In this document: positions 23,592-35,759 of the stretch, piece after piece
How positions within the stretch are numbered: the first letter of the stretch is position 1
Layout: every line of letters begins with the position of its first letter
DNA from: Lactuca virosa
Taxonomy: Eukaryota > Streptophyta > Magnoliopsida > Asterales > Asteraceae
Assembly (NCBI GenBank): GCA_928212115.1
Contig: CAKMRJ010001112.1
Coordinates: 402,950,193 to 403,014,192, forward strand
Direction of reading: 5' to 3'
DNA: 64,000 bases
Program-made: the position numbers and the translations under genes
The notes under the pieces: generated by a model
Database searches by the model: none
What the model was told of the DNA's origin: nothing
What the model saw: the letters and a program-made list of their open reading frames with translations, nothing else

Positions 23592-24683
23592 CACACATCG
23601 TATACCTTTCTGCAATTTCTTTTCACCCAAGACCACTTCATCTCTATTCATTTTTTCTTTCAAGATAGATCGAAGGTGGCTCAAGAACATCAAAAATTGA
23701 TACATGAAACCCAAAAATTACACAGGTTCAATCCAACCCACAAGCTCTAAATTCATAATTTTATCTCTACTCTCAACAGTTACCCCTTCCATTTATGATT
23801 CCCCCACATGTCCAATACATCTTTAGATCTACATAACTTATTCCGATCTTGATTTGCGTTTTAATTCTTAATACTTATTGTAAACTCATTTCAGAATATG
23901 GAGCTTCTACATCACATGGGTTGGGTTAATTTATCAGAAGAACTCGATAACCCAAGCTCTCCTTCCTTATTCTGAAACTTGCAACTCAAAAACCCCTTAC
24001 ATCGATTTCTGATATTTTTTTCTTTCTAACTCTGTTAATCAAAACAGTATCATTCAAACTGAAATCAAGTGGTAAACCAAAATCTTTAAACCAAAAATAA
24101 CAACCCAAATCCACAAACCAAATCCTAAACTAATTGTTCGTGAAGATACCAACCAATCGAAATAATAAGATCAATATCAAAACCAAAATCAAAACAGTAA
24201 TAATCAAATTGGGTTTTCAGACCCTTTTCGTCTACTCTTGTTTTGCGGCCGGAGTTCAGGCCATCATGGTTGTCCTCATCCCCTTACGTCACCCTCTCAC
24301 CGTTATAATACTAGAGGAACACCATCACCACGCCACAACGTTGGCCTAATATGATTTCCTCTTTCTTTTCAACCCTTTCCTTTTCCTTGACCCACGATTT
24401 CTCTCCCTCTATTATTCCTAACGACGATAGGTAGGGTTTGATGGCGCTTTAGAATCATCATCGCCCACACCATAAGCCAATAATTCCATCATAATCGTAG
24501 TTGAGAGGTCGACTCTGGCTCTTTTTTCCTTCTGATCGCATGAACACAACACACACAATCGTAGGGTTTTTTCCTTCTTTTTGTCTCATCTGATCGTTAT
24601 ATGGTAAACAACGGAGAAGAAGATGGGTGTTGCGATAGAGATGAGAGTGGTATGAAGGTGTGTCCCAGATGCTTTAGGTTTTG

Positions 24684-24714
24684 CAGAGAGAGAGAGAGAG
24701 AGAGGGGGGGGGGG
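24684..24714. repeat. (GA)n followed by poly-G
   Basis: Ten GA units and eleven consecutive G's lie just inside the right inverted end. The G run is open to replication slippage. Confidence 0.9.
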
Positions 24715-24937
24715 GCGATAATTATATATATATTTTTCAAATAACAAAAAACTTTATAAATGGTAGTAAATGACGAAAATGCCCTTATATTAACAGCCAA
24801 AAACTAACAGAGTTAACAAAAAGGACCAAACATCAAAAGTTTTGAAAACACAGGGACCATCTATGATGTTTTTAAACCACGGGGATTAAACTTCAGATTT
24901 GGGGCAACCACAGGGACCATTTATGATGTTTTTTCTT

Positions 24938-25500
24938 ATAAAAATTAAAGTGTTTTTTTTCTCTTTTAAATTTAAACAAATAATTTAGATAAATAAATAA
25001 AGAAATCTAATGAATCTTTAATTTAGTAATTTTGAAATTAGAATGAAAATTTCATTAATGAAATTGATATGTATTTATTATTGTATTTAAATACTATCTA
25101 AAATTTAATAAAATGAAAAAACCATAAAATGGCATGTGGATAAACATTAATTTAAAATAACCACAAAATTACATATGGTAAAATAAATGAGAATGTGACA
25201 TGTGACAAAAAGATCTTTATTTATTAGCAAAGATTAATTTCTAACAGTGTTCCGGCATATATATTTGCCTGCGGTAATCCATCGGTTTTTCTATAGATAT
25301 TTTTTTTCGCCTGAAATTTACATAGGAGGAATTAAAAAAAAAAAAAAACAAGTTATAAAGGGAAAAAAACAAAAAAAAAAAAAAAAATATAACAAAAGAT
25401 CACATGGAGTATAAACAAAAAGCGGATAAATAATGGGGTAATCTTTCCAACGAGAAAACCATACAAGTTCACTTTCTACCATGACTCATCAACCACCTCT
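24938..25500. other. AT-rich non-coding stretch
   Basis: No gene is visible. Poly-A runs lie at 25,334-25,387. Confidence 0.5.
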
Positions 25501-25508
25501 TATATATA

Positions 25509-25602
<94 letters not shown>
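25501..25602. repeat. (TA)n microsatellite
   Basis: About fifty TA units with one phase slip (tatatta). The two ORFs that cross it are translated microsatellite. Confidence 0.95.
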
Positions 25603-25604
<2 letters not shown>

Positions 25605-25852
25605 GTGACATGACGACAATGTCAACATCAAGCTTTTCCGAGCCTTGGCGAGCCACATCATTTGTAAAGTGTGATTTAAGGTGGCAATTTTGTATATAAT
25701 TAATATTTTTATATGTATTTTCAACTATTATTCTATTTTATATATACATATATGAGTTAAGACGACGTTTTGGTAAAACTTGGCGACAGGTACAAGCCTT
25801 GGAGCCATGGCGTGCCATGGCGGAGCCATGTCGAGTTTTTTAGAACCTTGAT

Positions 25853-25856
<4 letters not shown>
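25603..25856. repeat. non-coding island between two TA tracts, possible MITE
   Basis: The right side carries gccatggcgtgccatggcgg and ttttttagaaccttga, words common in dispersed non-autonomous repeats of plants. The left side has gagccttggcgagccaca, which partly matches the same words. An inverted-repeat fold is not as clear as in elements A, B and D. Confidence 0.3.

Positions 25857-25900
<44 letters not shown>
25857..25900. repeat. (TA)n microsatellite
   Basis: About twenty-two TA units. It is followed at 25,900 by taggtgtgagacccgtgg, the second Helitron-like start. Confidence 0.95.
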
Positions 25901-25903
<3 letters not shown>

Positions 25904-26559
25904 GTGTGAGACCCGTGGACTACACATGTTGATTAAAATAAAAGTTAAATATATCAAAGTGTAAATATTAAAACATCAACAATGTGTTTTAACTCAAGAT
26001 TAATGATACAATCATCATGTCGTACTATAAAATATAAATTTTAATATAAAGAAAAATTATACTCATACATAGTAATACCAGTGTTTTATTTAAAATATTT
26101 ATAATGAAATAATTTAGTTTTCTAATAACTTCTATTATCTTATTATTCTCAAAAAGATTTTTAAACAAATTTTATTTGGAAAATAAGAAAACAAAGAACA
26201 ATAAATCTAAGAAAATATCATAAAAAATATATTAGTAGCATAATTTTAAATACTTATAATATATATAGATACACTGGAAAATTTTTGAAAAAATGGAATA
26301 TATATGAATTTAAATGCCAAATAGTAGCATAATTTTAGACTAATAATATTGAATACGAAAAATAAACGGAAAATTAATTTAAATGGTCTTAAATGTAGAA
26401 ATAAAAATTTGGAAGAAACGTTTATTCTTAAATCCTCATAAATACATAATTAGGTGGCATTTTTAAATAAAATTGATAAATACAAGAAAATGACATGTGG
26501 ATTATATTAAATTCAAAAACATCATAAAATGCCAAGTGTCATAATTAATGACAAAATTC

Positions 26560-26563
<4 letters not shown>
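25901..26563. other. AT-rich non-coding stretch
   Basis: No coding frame is visible. Phrases such as atgacatgtggat recur but define no repeat that I can delimit. Confidence 0.4.
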
Positions 26564-26600
<37 letters not shown>

Positions 26601-26665
26601 TATCTAATATATTATATATATATATATATATATATTATATAACGACTGTGTTAACACACACACTT

Positions 26666-26728
<63 letters not shown>

Positions 26729-26820
26729 GCCGTTCACAATTTTAAACAATCATTCATATTTTCAACAAAACTCTTAAAAATATTCACAATTTTAATATAT
26801 ATATATATATATACACACAG
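26564..26820. repeat. compound TA/CA microsatellite cluster
   Basis: Three TA tracts (26,564-26,600, 26,610-26,640, 26,684-26,718), a CA tract (26,655-26,683) and a shorter TA tract (26,796-26,815) are mixed with two copies of a phrase around ttttaaacaatcatt.atat. No gene is present. Confidence 0.85.
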
Positions 26821-27950
26821 AGTCATTCCCTGTTTTAAACAATCATTTATATATCTCACAAAATTCATAAAACAAATTCACAATATAATATAATACAGCT
26901 TAATATAGTTTATTCAAAGTTTAATATACAAAATTTATAGCATAATACAATACAATTACAATTTAATATACAAAATTTTGCAACTTAAATCAACCACACA
27001 CACTCGCACACATATATAATAGTTTTGCACACATAATATTTTCATTCATTACCTTTCTTTTCTCACATTCATTTAATAACTTGTTCAACGTCTTCGTCTT
27101 TCTTAACTACGTTGAAACCATAGCTAAACACGTATAGTTTTCTAAACATTCACATCGAGAGACATAATTTATATATATGTCACTCCTTTGACCTATTGTT
27201 ACTGCTAAGAGTATACGTGTTACATTTCAAAATCTAGAAGTGTTTCAGAATTATCATTAACTTTATTTTGTAACTTCTCACATTGTGGTGCAACCCTTTT
27301 TATAATTCTTTTCTTTTTACTAAATTAGTGTAATGATCTTGGAAATATACTAGATATGTTCCTACTCGAGTAAACTGAAAATCCAAATCCATCCATTCAT
27401 GGTCCCTTATCTACCCCTAAAGCATTTGATCATATAAAATTGTCACCATTTACCCCTAAAGAATTTGAGCATATAAAATTATCACCAATTGGTTCAATTT
27501 GAGGAGCTTCAAAATAATTGATATGTTTGTCATGTCCTCCTTCTTCATGATTTTTTTTAACCCTAACCACCCCATAAAAACTTTTCTAAATAGATAATGA
27601 GCACATCATGGTTCTGATTTTAAATTTTAACACCCATAAGATCGATATAAAATGTTATATACTATGTGCTTCCAAGTTAAATAATAACATGGAAATTAAT
27701 ATTAACAGGGTATCACACATGTATAATTAAAGAAATGGAAGTAATCACGTAATATATATGCACAAAAGGTACATGATGTATTATTTATGTAGCTTAAAGT
27801 TAACTAATTCTCTTACACTATCTAGAAGGACTATAGGTGATAATGTTTTGAAGTTAGTTCCCATACTTGAGATAATTATGTCATTCCTATTTGTTGTTGT
27901 TTATTAATAAAAAAGGGAACATTATAAGGTTTTAGATAATTATAGATTTT
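26821..27950. other. AT-rich non-coding stretch with a 39-bp duplication
   Basis: At 27,410-27,487 a 39-bp unit (tacccctaaag.atttga.ca) is repeated twice in tandem. Otherwise I see no gene, RNA or element in this stretch. Confidence 0.5.
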
Positions 27951-28055
27951 GAGAGAGAGAGAGAGAGAGAGATAAATAAATAGATAGTTTGAAACAATGG
28001 TGATTTTCAGACTAAAATTTTAAGAAAGAAAGTGTTTATGATAGTTTACTCTCTT

Positions 28056-28192
<137 letters not shown>

Positions 28193-28311
28193 AACATGGC
28201 CGATAAATTGGATTTCATGCAACCAAAATTCACACTTTGAAAAATTTTCGTATAGCTTTTCTCTCCAGAGAAGATTCAATATTAGTCATACATAAGTGCA
28301 TGTTAACATCG

Positions 28312-29879
28312 TGTCACAACATCTAACAAATAAATAATATAAGTAAAAATACTGCTCTAAAGCACTAGGGGTAGTACAGGAAAGCAGGGTCGAATCCATA
28401 GGGACACATCCTAAGGTCTATGCCTCTCTTGCGTAAGGCACTCACTAAATTAACAGTAATTAAAATGGGGGGATTTGTTGACAATTAAAACTATATTGGA
28501 CAGGTGTTTATAAAAGAAAATTGCAATTTAAATACAAGAATAAAATTCACAAAGTAAAAGTAATTTTAGTTTCGTGGTGACTCTCTAAATTATACAAATA
28601 ACCTTCAACAGGATACTTGAACTGTGTACTGTTTAATCTGGTACTAGAAATTATTAATAAGCTCTAAAGAAATTCTTTTACTAAAATGTTTACCCAAAAC
28701 AAGCTCTTTGAATTAAAACTTACTTTTTACCGAATTAACTAAATAAGCTCTTAATTAATTTAGAAAATTAGCATTAGATACAATGTAAAATTCCAAGTAA
28801 AGTCTAATACTTCGCACAAGCTCAGAAGCATACATACTTGTTTGGTCAGTTTATATTAGAGTCAACCCTAAACACATAATTAATCTAATATTTGTTACGT
28901 TTACTGATTAATAAAGATAATTACAGATATAAACAAATCAGATAACTGAAGTGATTCATTAACAATAAAAGTGGCAGCAAAAACTGAATCAAAATCAAAC
29001 TTTAGCATAAAACTGATCAAACTAAACAGTAAACACAATAAAAAATCGTGCCTAATGATTACTTACACAAAAAGTCTAATCGTTTGTGAAACTGAAATCT
29101 AGGGTTTTTAGTCTTACATGGCTAAAAACGAATTAGAAGAAGTAGAAAGAAAACCTAATTGACAAATCTTACTAAATGAAAATAAGAATCGAATCTTGTT
29201 CTTCAGATTTGTGTTTGGCACTCGAAAACTTCTGAAAATCGCCTCTCAATCATCTCGAACCACAAATTAGGTCATTGAGGTATTTTTAGAAGCCTTTTAT
29301 ATGTCCAGTCAAAAAGCGGGGATAATCTGAGATCGCATATATGATAAATGCGATCGCATTTTTCGTGAAAACATATGTGGAAGTGATTTAATGAAATACG
29401 ATGCCATTTTGGAATTTTTTCAGGACTTCGAAGAGAATCTACGATCGCATATATTTCTGCGATCGCAAAAATGGACTTTTTTCTCTCAGCTCTAATTTTG
29501 GCACGTAGAAACCTCAAAGTAAGTTTGAGAGCATTTTCTACGATCTCATAAAGAGAAACTGCAATCACATTCCTTCCATTCTGCCTCGTTTTGGTCGCAA
29601 TTCTTCCTTTCAAACTATTCCAGATCATTCCTTAACATCCTTCCTTAGTTCCATCTCCAATCAAGCTCTAATGCTTCCTAGAACGCATCCTAAGATGTCG
29701 AATGTGTCAATGTGCTCAAATTTTTCCTGAAAATCATAACAAAAGTGAGTAGTACGGGCATTCTGCAAATATAATGAGAAACACACAATTTATAATAACA
29801 TTAGGGAGATAATTAGTTTTTTTTTATAGAAAATACCAAGACAAACGTGATAAAAGATTCATATAAATGCATCTAACAA
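28312..29879 (-). repeat. Athila-type LTR (3' LTR)
   Basis: The LTR reads TGTTAGATGC from 29,879 and ends GTTGTGACA at 28,312, about 1,568 bp. The end matches TG...CA rules and it follows a polypurine tract directly. Near 28,370 it has the phrase cgaccctgctttcctgtac, a common landmark of plant LTRs of this kind. Repeated GCGATCGCA palindromes lie at 29,320-29,580. Confidence 0.6.
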
Positions 29880-31350
29880 ACCTCCCCAAGCTTAAACCTT
29901 ACTAGTCCTCGAGTAAGGAAAGGATATGCATCAGAAACAAATATGAGGGTAAGGGTAGCAAGTGAATAACCTAGACGAAACTAACAACTTAAAAGGAAAA
30001 ACTAACTATCAAGATCAACAGAAAAATAAATAAAGAATAAAATATGCATGCAAAAACATAACAAAATGAAAATCAAACAATGATACAGAAAAGAAAATAA
30101 ACAACCTTAATTAATTTTTTTTCTCTTTTCTCTTTCTCTCTCTCTCTTTTCTTTTTCTTTTTTAATGATCAGACTCTACACCGAGGGAGATCCAATGGAA
30201 TTACTACATAGATGACCATCCTGCTACCTTCCATGTATCACAGACTCCGAAAGTCTGGAAGACCCGTAACGCTGTAACCCAGTAGTCCAGTCATAGTTTT
30301 ATATAAACATTATACCTTGATTAGCCTTGTGAGCGAAAATAACATAGTTCAGAATCTCATGTACTCAAGACTAGATAGTCAAAAACCAGAATCGATGCAT
30401 CCTTAAGAACCTGGCATGACCAAATCAGCTTTAGCCGAAGCAGCAATGGGCCAACCCCGTAGGAGTCCAGAGCTCTATGCTTTCACTTGGTAAAGAAGGA
30501 AAAATATCATATCACACAGTTCTTATTGCGCCAGATTTGTCTTCGTTGTGGCTCTTGATTTGATTGAACTTGAATTTGTATCTTTTTCTTTAGCTTGAGT
30601 TCTTCAATCAACATTTTACATTTCTTGAGATTTCTTCGATTAAGTACTTGAACTTTGAATTGGGTATTGGATATGACAGTTGTACCTATCTTTTCTTCTC
30701 GATTGTGTGGATCTGATATAACGTTCTCAGTTAGCTCGAGGGTAACACATGTCACCAAATAGGGCCATGTTCTGTGGGTTCACACTTGTCGATAAAGGTT
30801 CTTTCTAAACATTCAAAAGCAAATCATTCCAAAGCTGTTATTACTGCTCACACAATGTTTCAGTACGCCATTTTTTTACGGCCGGAGTCTCAAATCACGG
30901 TGTTTTGTGTCCCCTAGTTACGGTAGCTGATTCTACACTTCCAATAACGATCCGCTCGCTTCGAAGTTTCATTTTCCATCTTCGCAGAGCTATCGAATGT
31001 AAAGAGTATCCTCATCTCGTATTTTTTTAACATAACAAAAACATAAAATCTTTTTGTTTTTTTTCTTTTTATAAATGCAGATGCAAACATGCAGAAAATA
31101 GGACAATGTTTTTGTATTTTTTAAGAGAGAAAACTAAAGGAAACAAAAGGAAAATATTTTTGGGTTTCTTTGAATTTGTTTTTTCTTTATATAAAAAAAA
31201 AACTAAGACAAAAAAAATTGAAAAACTAAGGACAAAAATGAGAAATCTTTTTGGATTTTTAATTTTTTTTTGATTTTTTTTGTTGTTTAAAAAAAAAAAC
31301 TAATGCAGAATACCTCCTCACGTCCCCAAGATTAAAATAAATCATAGTCC
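29880..31350 (-). other. Athila 3' non-coding region
   Basis: This lies between the end of ORF2 and the LTR. It is AT-rich with long T and A runs and keeps no open frame of interest. A 250-base part around 30,170-30,480 is more evenly composed (ctacaccgagggagatcc), but its role is unknown. Confidence 0.45.
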
Positions 31351-32736
31351 TCAATGTCTGGGAAGGAGAAGGAAAGGTCTACTGAGGAGGAGGTGGAGGT
31401 GGAAATCGAAAAAATACCTCCTCACGAAAACTTGAAGCTCACCTAGAAAAGTCGTCTCAACGTAATGAACATCGAGGCGAAGGTTGTTGATGCTCTGATG
31501 GAGGTTAAGGTAGTGTTGGTAGGTGAGAGGGGTGTTGGGGTCAATGTGAGGTGGGGGTTGCGGGGCATCCTGGAAATCTGTCTGAAAGTCAGTCTGAAAA
31601 TCAGTATGCATCCGATCAGGAGAAACGTAGTAGTCGTCATGGACATATCGGAGGGGGGTTGCATACGCATAATCCGGATGAACAGTAGAGGAGGACGGGG
31701 CATCAGGGTGACAGGAAGAAGATGGGCGGTCAGACTGGTGTCATGGGACATTCGGCTGCTGAGGTTCAGGTATAAAATCAACAGCTGTCAGATTAGACTC
31801 GATAAGCCACCTGGTAGAACTGATGGGATTGGCTAGGGTGGTAGAGGAAGGGTTGGTGACCCAAAGGTAATGACCACACTCACGCATCTAGATAGAGCCA
31901 CCTGGGGCCGATCGACACATGTGGATGCTATCGAGATTCTGCAGAGTAAGACACGAAGAGGCACCCTTAAAGAACCAGTACTCTCAGGGAATCTAATCAG
32001 AAATAACATGGGGGATTAAAGTGATTAAACCTCCACAAAAATCCCCCCTCCCCCAGAACGCAGATGAATAACCTTGTGAAATCATTTGACAAGTAAATGA
32101 CTGAAATGTGGGTGGTACACATTGGTCACCATGGCCCAGAGTATTGTTAATTAAGCTTTTCCAGCCTTATAGGTTTTAGCTTACGCGAAAAGGATTTTGC
32201 AGATAGTTTTCATACCAATTTTCAAGATTGGATAAATGATATTGGTTTGATAAGATGAAGAATTGTTGTATGTGTACAGACCAATAATGGATTTCTAATA
32301 ATTTGGTGCATGAAAACCACCAGGACTCGCAAAATGGTTAGTGGCGGGAACATCGAAAAAACCACAGAGTTGATTTACATGAAGCTGATTAGTGTTGTTG
32401 AAACAACGGAACGTGAAGTAACCGACATGGTTAACTTCACTAAGAGTAGATAAAAACTCTCTAGTTAACAGAGGCGATGTCGGAATTCAAAGTCTAAAAG
32501 CCTCTCCCAACCAATGTTGGCAAATAGAGTGTGATTCCCGTCAGAAATGTGCAGCTCCTCAAGAAGAGTGGCACTGGGAGCCCAGGTCTGAGTACTGACT
32601 TCTCTGGGACGAAATCGATAGTACACCTCTAGTGCGGCATGGGAGTTCTGATTTACCACTACACCTTCTTTTGACTGCTAAAGGGCTCGTCTGGAATGTC
32701 AGTGTCTTGCCGACGACGCTGGGGTCTTGGAGGCAT
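31351..32736 (-). pseudogene. Athila ORF2-like protein remnant
   Basis: The likely start is at 32,736, with MPPRPQRRRQDTDIPDEPF, a basic, Pro/Arg-rich N-terminus of the Athila ORF2 kind. A stop and a frameshift follow. The next frame (32,659-32,465) contains FRPREV and NIGWERLLDFE, which fit the conserved region of this family (sometimes called putative plant transposon protein). After more breaks a Pro/Gln-rich tail at 31,780-31,351 includes three repeats of TDFQ. The role of ORF2 is not settled; an envelope-like role has been proposed. At least four breaks make this copy inactive. Confidence 0.6.
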
Positions 32737-32931
32737 GTTTCAGGTAAGTAGGGAATAGGGACAGGTCTAGCACAAATTTTCTCAGATAAGTTTATATCAA
32801 ACAAAAATAAACTGACTAACTACTCCCAGGCAGCTACATAATCCCGCACAAATATATTTGACAGAAAGTAAAGAGTTTCAGTATCAAAACGAATATACCT
32901 AACTGCGCGCTGAGCTCAAAGTATTACACTA

Positions 32932-33314
32932 CGGGATAAATGCAACAATCTCAGGCGACAAGGCAGATGCTCAGAGCATTAGCGCCTGAACCAATCATTG
33001 GCTCTGACAGATTAAGGAGCACGATCGGCCAGTCAGTGTCCCCGATCCTGTCGGGTCTGATGCGCTTGTCCCGTACGGACTAGCAGAAGGAATCAGTATA
33101 AAAGGCTACCCCAGGTGCCTTGGGAAGTAAGTCGTTCTCTCTCAGCTTACTCACAATACAATCTCAAGTCTATCCACTAACTTGATCGTTGGAGCGTTTT
33201 CCCGGGAGCCTCCTCCCGGAAAACGGCTGACGATCCTTTCTCGCTGTGACCTCGCAAGCTCATCAGAATCATTGAAGGCGTAGAGCACCATCGTAACTGA
33301 ACCAGGTCACATCA
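32932..33314 (+). repeat. Tat 5' LTR, 5'-truncated
   Basis: It aligns base for base with 57,496-57,876, for example caggcgacaaggcagatgct and agtcgttctctctcagctta. It lacks the first 170 bp or so present in the 3' LTR. A TATA box (tataaaagg) lies at 33,097-33,106. Confidence 0.85.
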
Positions 33315-33316
33315 TT

Positions 33317-33335
33317 TGGCGCCATCCGTAGTGTG
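33317..33335 (+). promoter_or_regulatory. Tat primer-binding site
   Basis: TGGCGCCATCCGTAG begins two bases after the LTR end. The TGGCGC start is usual for plant Gypsy primer-binding sites; the tRNA is not assigned here. Confidence 0.6.
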
Positions 33336-33376
33336 ACGAAAAACAAACCAAAAACACACTCTTCATCGATGAAAGA

Positions 33377-34980
33377 ATGGCGTTCGGCGACACCGGGGGA
33401 ACTAGTGGAACACAAACCAGCCCCATCAGACCTATGATGTCGTTGGAACAAACCACCACCCCGATTCTCACAGTAATAGCCGGTCAAACGCCGCACAAAA
33501 GCGGCTCGATGGTAAACACTGCTCCAACAACTGAACCAAAACAACCCGCCGTCAGAGGGCAAACTTTCTCCACTGCCATATCAGCACAAAGCACTCTGAT
33601 GCAAACGCCCCAATTAACGGTGATATCAAGTAGTACAACACCACCAACGGTGGAATACGTCAGGGTCACACCGACTTTGTCACAACCTCCACCGCTAAAC
33701 CAGATGGTAGGCAGACAACTGATGGTTTTCCAGACACCACCGCCAAACCAAATGACAGGCAAACAACTGGTGGTTTTCCAGACACCACCGCTAAACCAGA
33801 TGGCAGGTGAACAACCGGTGGTTTTCTAGACACCACCATTGAATCAGATGGTGAGAAACCAAACAATGACTTTCCAAACACCTCCGTTCGCAACAAGCAT
33901 ACCTTTCTCCACCACAATCCCACAGTACCAACAACTTGTGCCCAATAATCCCCTTGCACAAAACTCACCCCTACTGCCCACTCAAACGTTAACTTTTCCA
34001 TTCCCACAACAAGAATTCTATGGGCCAAAACGTGGCCACTCTCTAGCATATATCAACATGCTCATGCAAACTTACATCACTGCCCAGCAATATAACCCAC
34101 AGGGTGCCTTTCCTATCCCAAATCAAGACTGCCTGTCGCGCAGCGTAACATCTCCCTTCGCCAAGGAGCTCTTAGATTACGAAATCCCAAGCACAACAAA
34201 GTTACCACATCTCAAGAGCTACAACGAAACCACAGATCCCGATAGACACATCGACACATACGAGTGGACGATGACCTCGCTCAAGTTGGACGAGCGATTC
34301 TGGTATACGTACTTCCCAGCGACCCTAGATGGCAACGCAGGAACGTGGTTCAAGACGCTGCGACCAGGGAGCATCTATAGCTTTGGGCAGTTAAAATATC
34401 TATTCCTAACGAATTTCATGCAGCTGTGTAAATACAAGGGAGATTCGCACTCAATCATTGGCTGCAAGAGAATACTTCACCAGGTGTACCAACACCACAC
34501 TAGACGTCCCAAGTCAATGCGAAGGCTTAATAGCAGGCGCCTTCACATGGGGGCTCTTGCTAGGACCGCTGTCTCAAAAGCTCATGGGAAAAAAGCCGCA
34601 GACACGGGCATAGCTAAAAGAAAAAGAAGAACACTACCTGAGGCAGGAGGAAGGAGAGGCAACGAAACAGGCGTACATGAACGCCTCGTCCACGAAACGC
34701 CACAGTTCACCACCGTCTCACCCAAAAACCCAAGGCGGGGGCAGACACTTTGGGTGAGGCAAGCGCTCGTAGGGATGCTTTAGGCCATTCCAAAGAGATG
34801 AGAGGCGAGGCAGGTGGCCAAACGTCTATGCGGTCTCTGACAAGCAACCAGTGAAGGGAGGAAAGGGTCGATAATGTGAATACCACAAGAGTAAAATGCA
34901 CGGCACCATCAACTACTCAGTTTTAAAAAGGGAAGTGGAAGAAAACCAACTGAAGGGGAACCTAATTGAGGCGGCATGAA
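33377..34980 (+). pseudogene. Tat gag polyprotein
   Basis: The start MAFGDTGG is at 33,377. A Thr/Pro/Gln-rich N-terminal part contains four 16-residue repeats (LNQMVGRQLMVFQTPP type, 33,695-33,886); the third ends in an in-frame TAG at 33,827. The capsid-like region (34,150-34,470) has LPHLKSYNETTDPDRHIDTY and GNAGTWFKTLRPGSI, the Retrotrans_gag pattern of Tat elements. A frameshift at about 34,465 moves the C-terminal part (GAFTWGLL, LMGKKPQTR) into another frame. Gag forms the particle that packages element RNA; this copy cannot. Confidence 0.8.
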
Positions 34981-34991
34981 GCCTTCACGTC

Positions 34992-35545
34992 ATGTTTGAT
35001 GCTGAGAATGCCAAAGACGCAGCCAGAGAGCGCGATCAACCTCACAAAATCCTGATGATACGCTCCAAATGGGGAAGGCAGGAGGAACATGGTGATATGG
35101 ACAATGTCACCAGATCCATGCAAGGATTGCCGTTTGCAGCAAAGGATCCTCGACCAATGGGATGGCGAGGCGAAGAACCGCTTATAATACAGGGGTGCAT
35201 CAAAGATGTGACGATCCACCATGTATACATCGATATAGGAAGCTCAGCAGACATCATCTACGAGCATTTTTTCGTCTCCTACGCGATAAATGGAAGGTGA
35301 GCCTCAAGCCTGCAACGGGGAGACTAACGGGTTTCATAGGACACAACCTATGGCCCCTAGGCACGATTCATTTACCTTTCACATTGATTAGCCACGACAG
35401 GGTAAAGAAGAAAACAACCCTAATAAACTTTGTTGTGATAAGGCACCCCGCAGAGCATAACATCATCCTTGGACTGACGGCCCTACGCAAGTTCGAGGCG
35501 GTCCCGTCAACAATGCATGGAATAGTAAAGTTTAGAACAACATAG
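34992..35545 (+). pseudogene. Tat aspartic protease
   Basis: The active-site region reads YIDIGSSADIIYEHFF at about 35,220-35,270, where the family has Asp-Thr/Ser-Gly, so the catalytic Thr/Ser is replaced by Ile. A run of six T's at 35,267-35,272 carries a frameshift, and the flap and second half (LPFTLI, HNIILGLTALRKFEAVPST) continue at 35,270-35,545 in another frame. The protease would cut gag-pol. Confidence 0.75.
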
Positions 35546-35759
35546 GGGTCGTGGACAGTGCTAGAAACGCAACCAAGGGAGTTACGATGTTACGGAATCA
35601 TGCATCCGAAAGAAATCGTACAGGAAAGCAAGAAGTCACGAGTAGAGCCAGAAAGCGGCAAGGAAATTATCAATTGAAAGTACCCGAACCAACCGTTCAG
35701 TGTAGGCATCAACCTTCCATCGACCATCAGACTGGCGTTGATCGTCCTATTGAATAAAA

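Larger units (their letters stand above)
23314..24937. mobile_element. 1.6-kb element with about 200-bp terminal inverted repeats
   Basis: The left end (23,314-23,519) and the right end (24,740-24,937) are inverted copies of the 205-bp unit also found at 86-290, identical over the outermost 24 bases. Just inside lie (TC)n on the left and (GA)n on the right, so the inverted ends include the microsatellite. The flanks both carry ataaa, which may be a 5-bp duplication but lies in AT-rich DNA. The interior has no transposase. It is pyrimidine-rich and resembles gene 5' regions (repeated gtagggttt, ccttttccttgaccc), so it could be a Pack-type element carrying host sequence. Confidence 0.6.
28312..32931 (-). 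mobile_element. Athila-type Gypsy element, 3' part
   Basis: On the minus strand the order is ORF2, a non-coding 3' region with a polypurine tract (agcttggggagg at 29,882-29,893), then an LTR. Gag and pol are missing. The element stops abruptly at 32,931, where the truncated LTR of the Tat element begins. Athila elements carry an extra ORF after pol, and this copy keeps that part. Confidence 0.7.

Noticed and set aside
28312..32931. An intact retroviral-type envelope gene in the Athila part
   Set aside because: The ORF2 region has at least four breaks and I could not see a signal peptide or membrane segment in the remaining frames.
33484..34049. Two minus-strand ORFs of 92 and 127 codons opposite Tat gag
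   Set aside because: They owe their length to the 48-bp repeats of gag, which lack stops in this frame too. Unlike the 3' antisense gene they have no domain.
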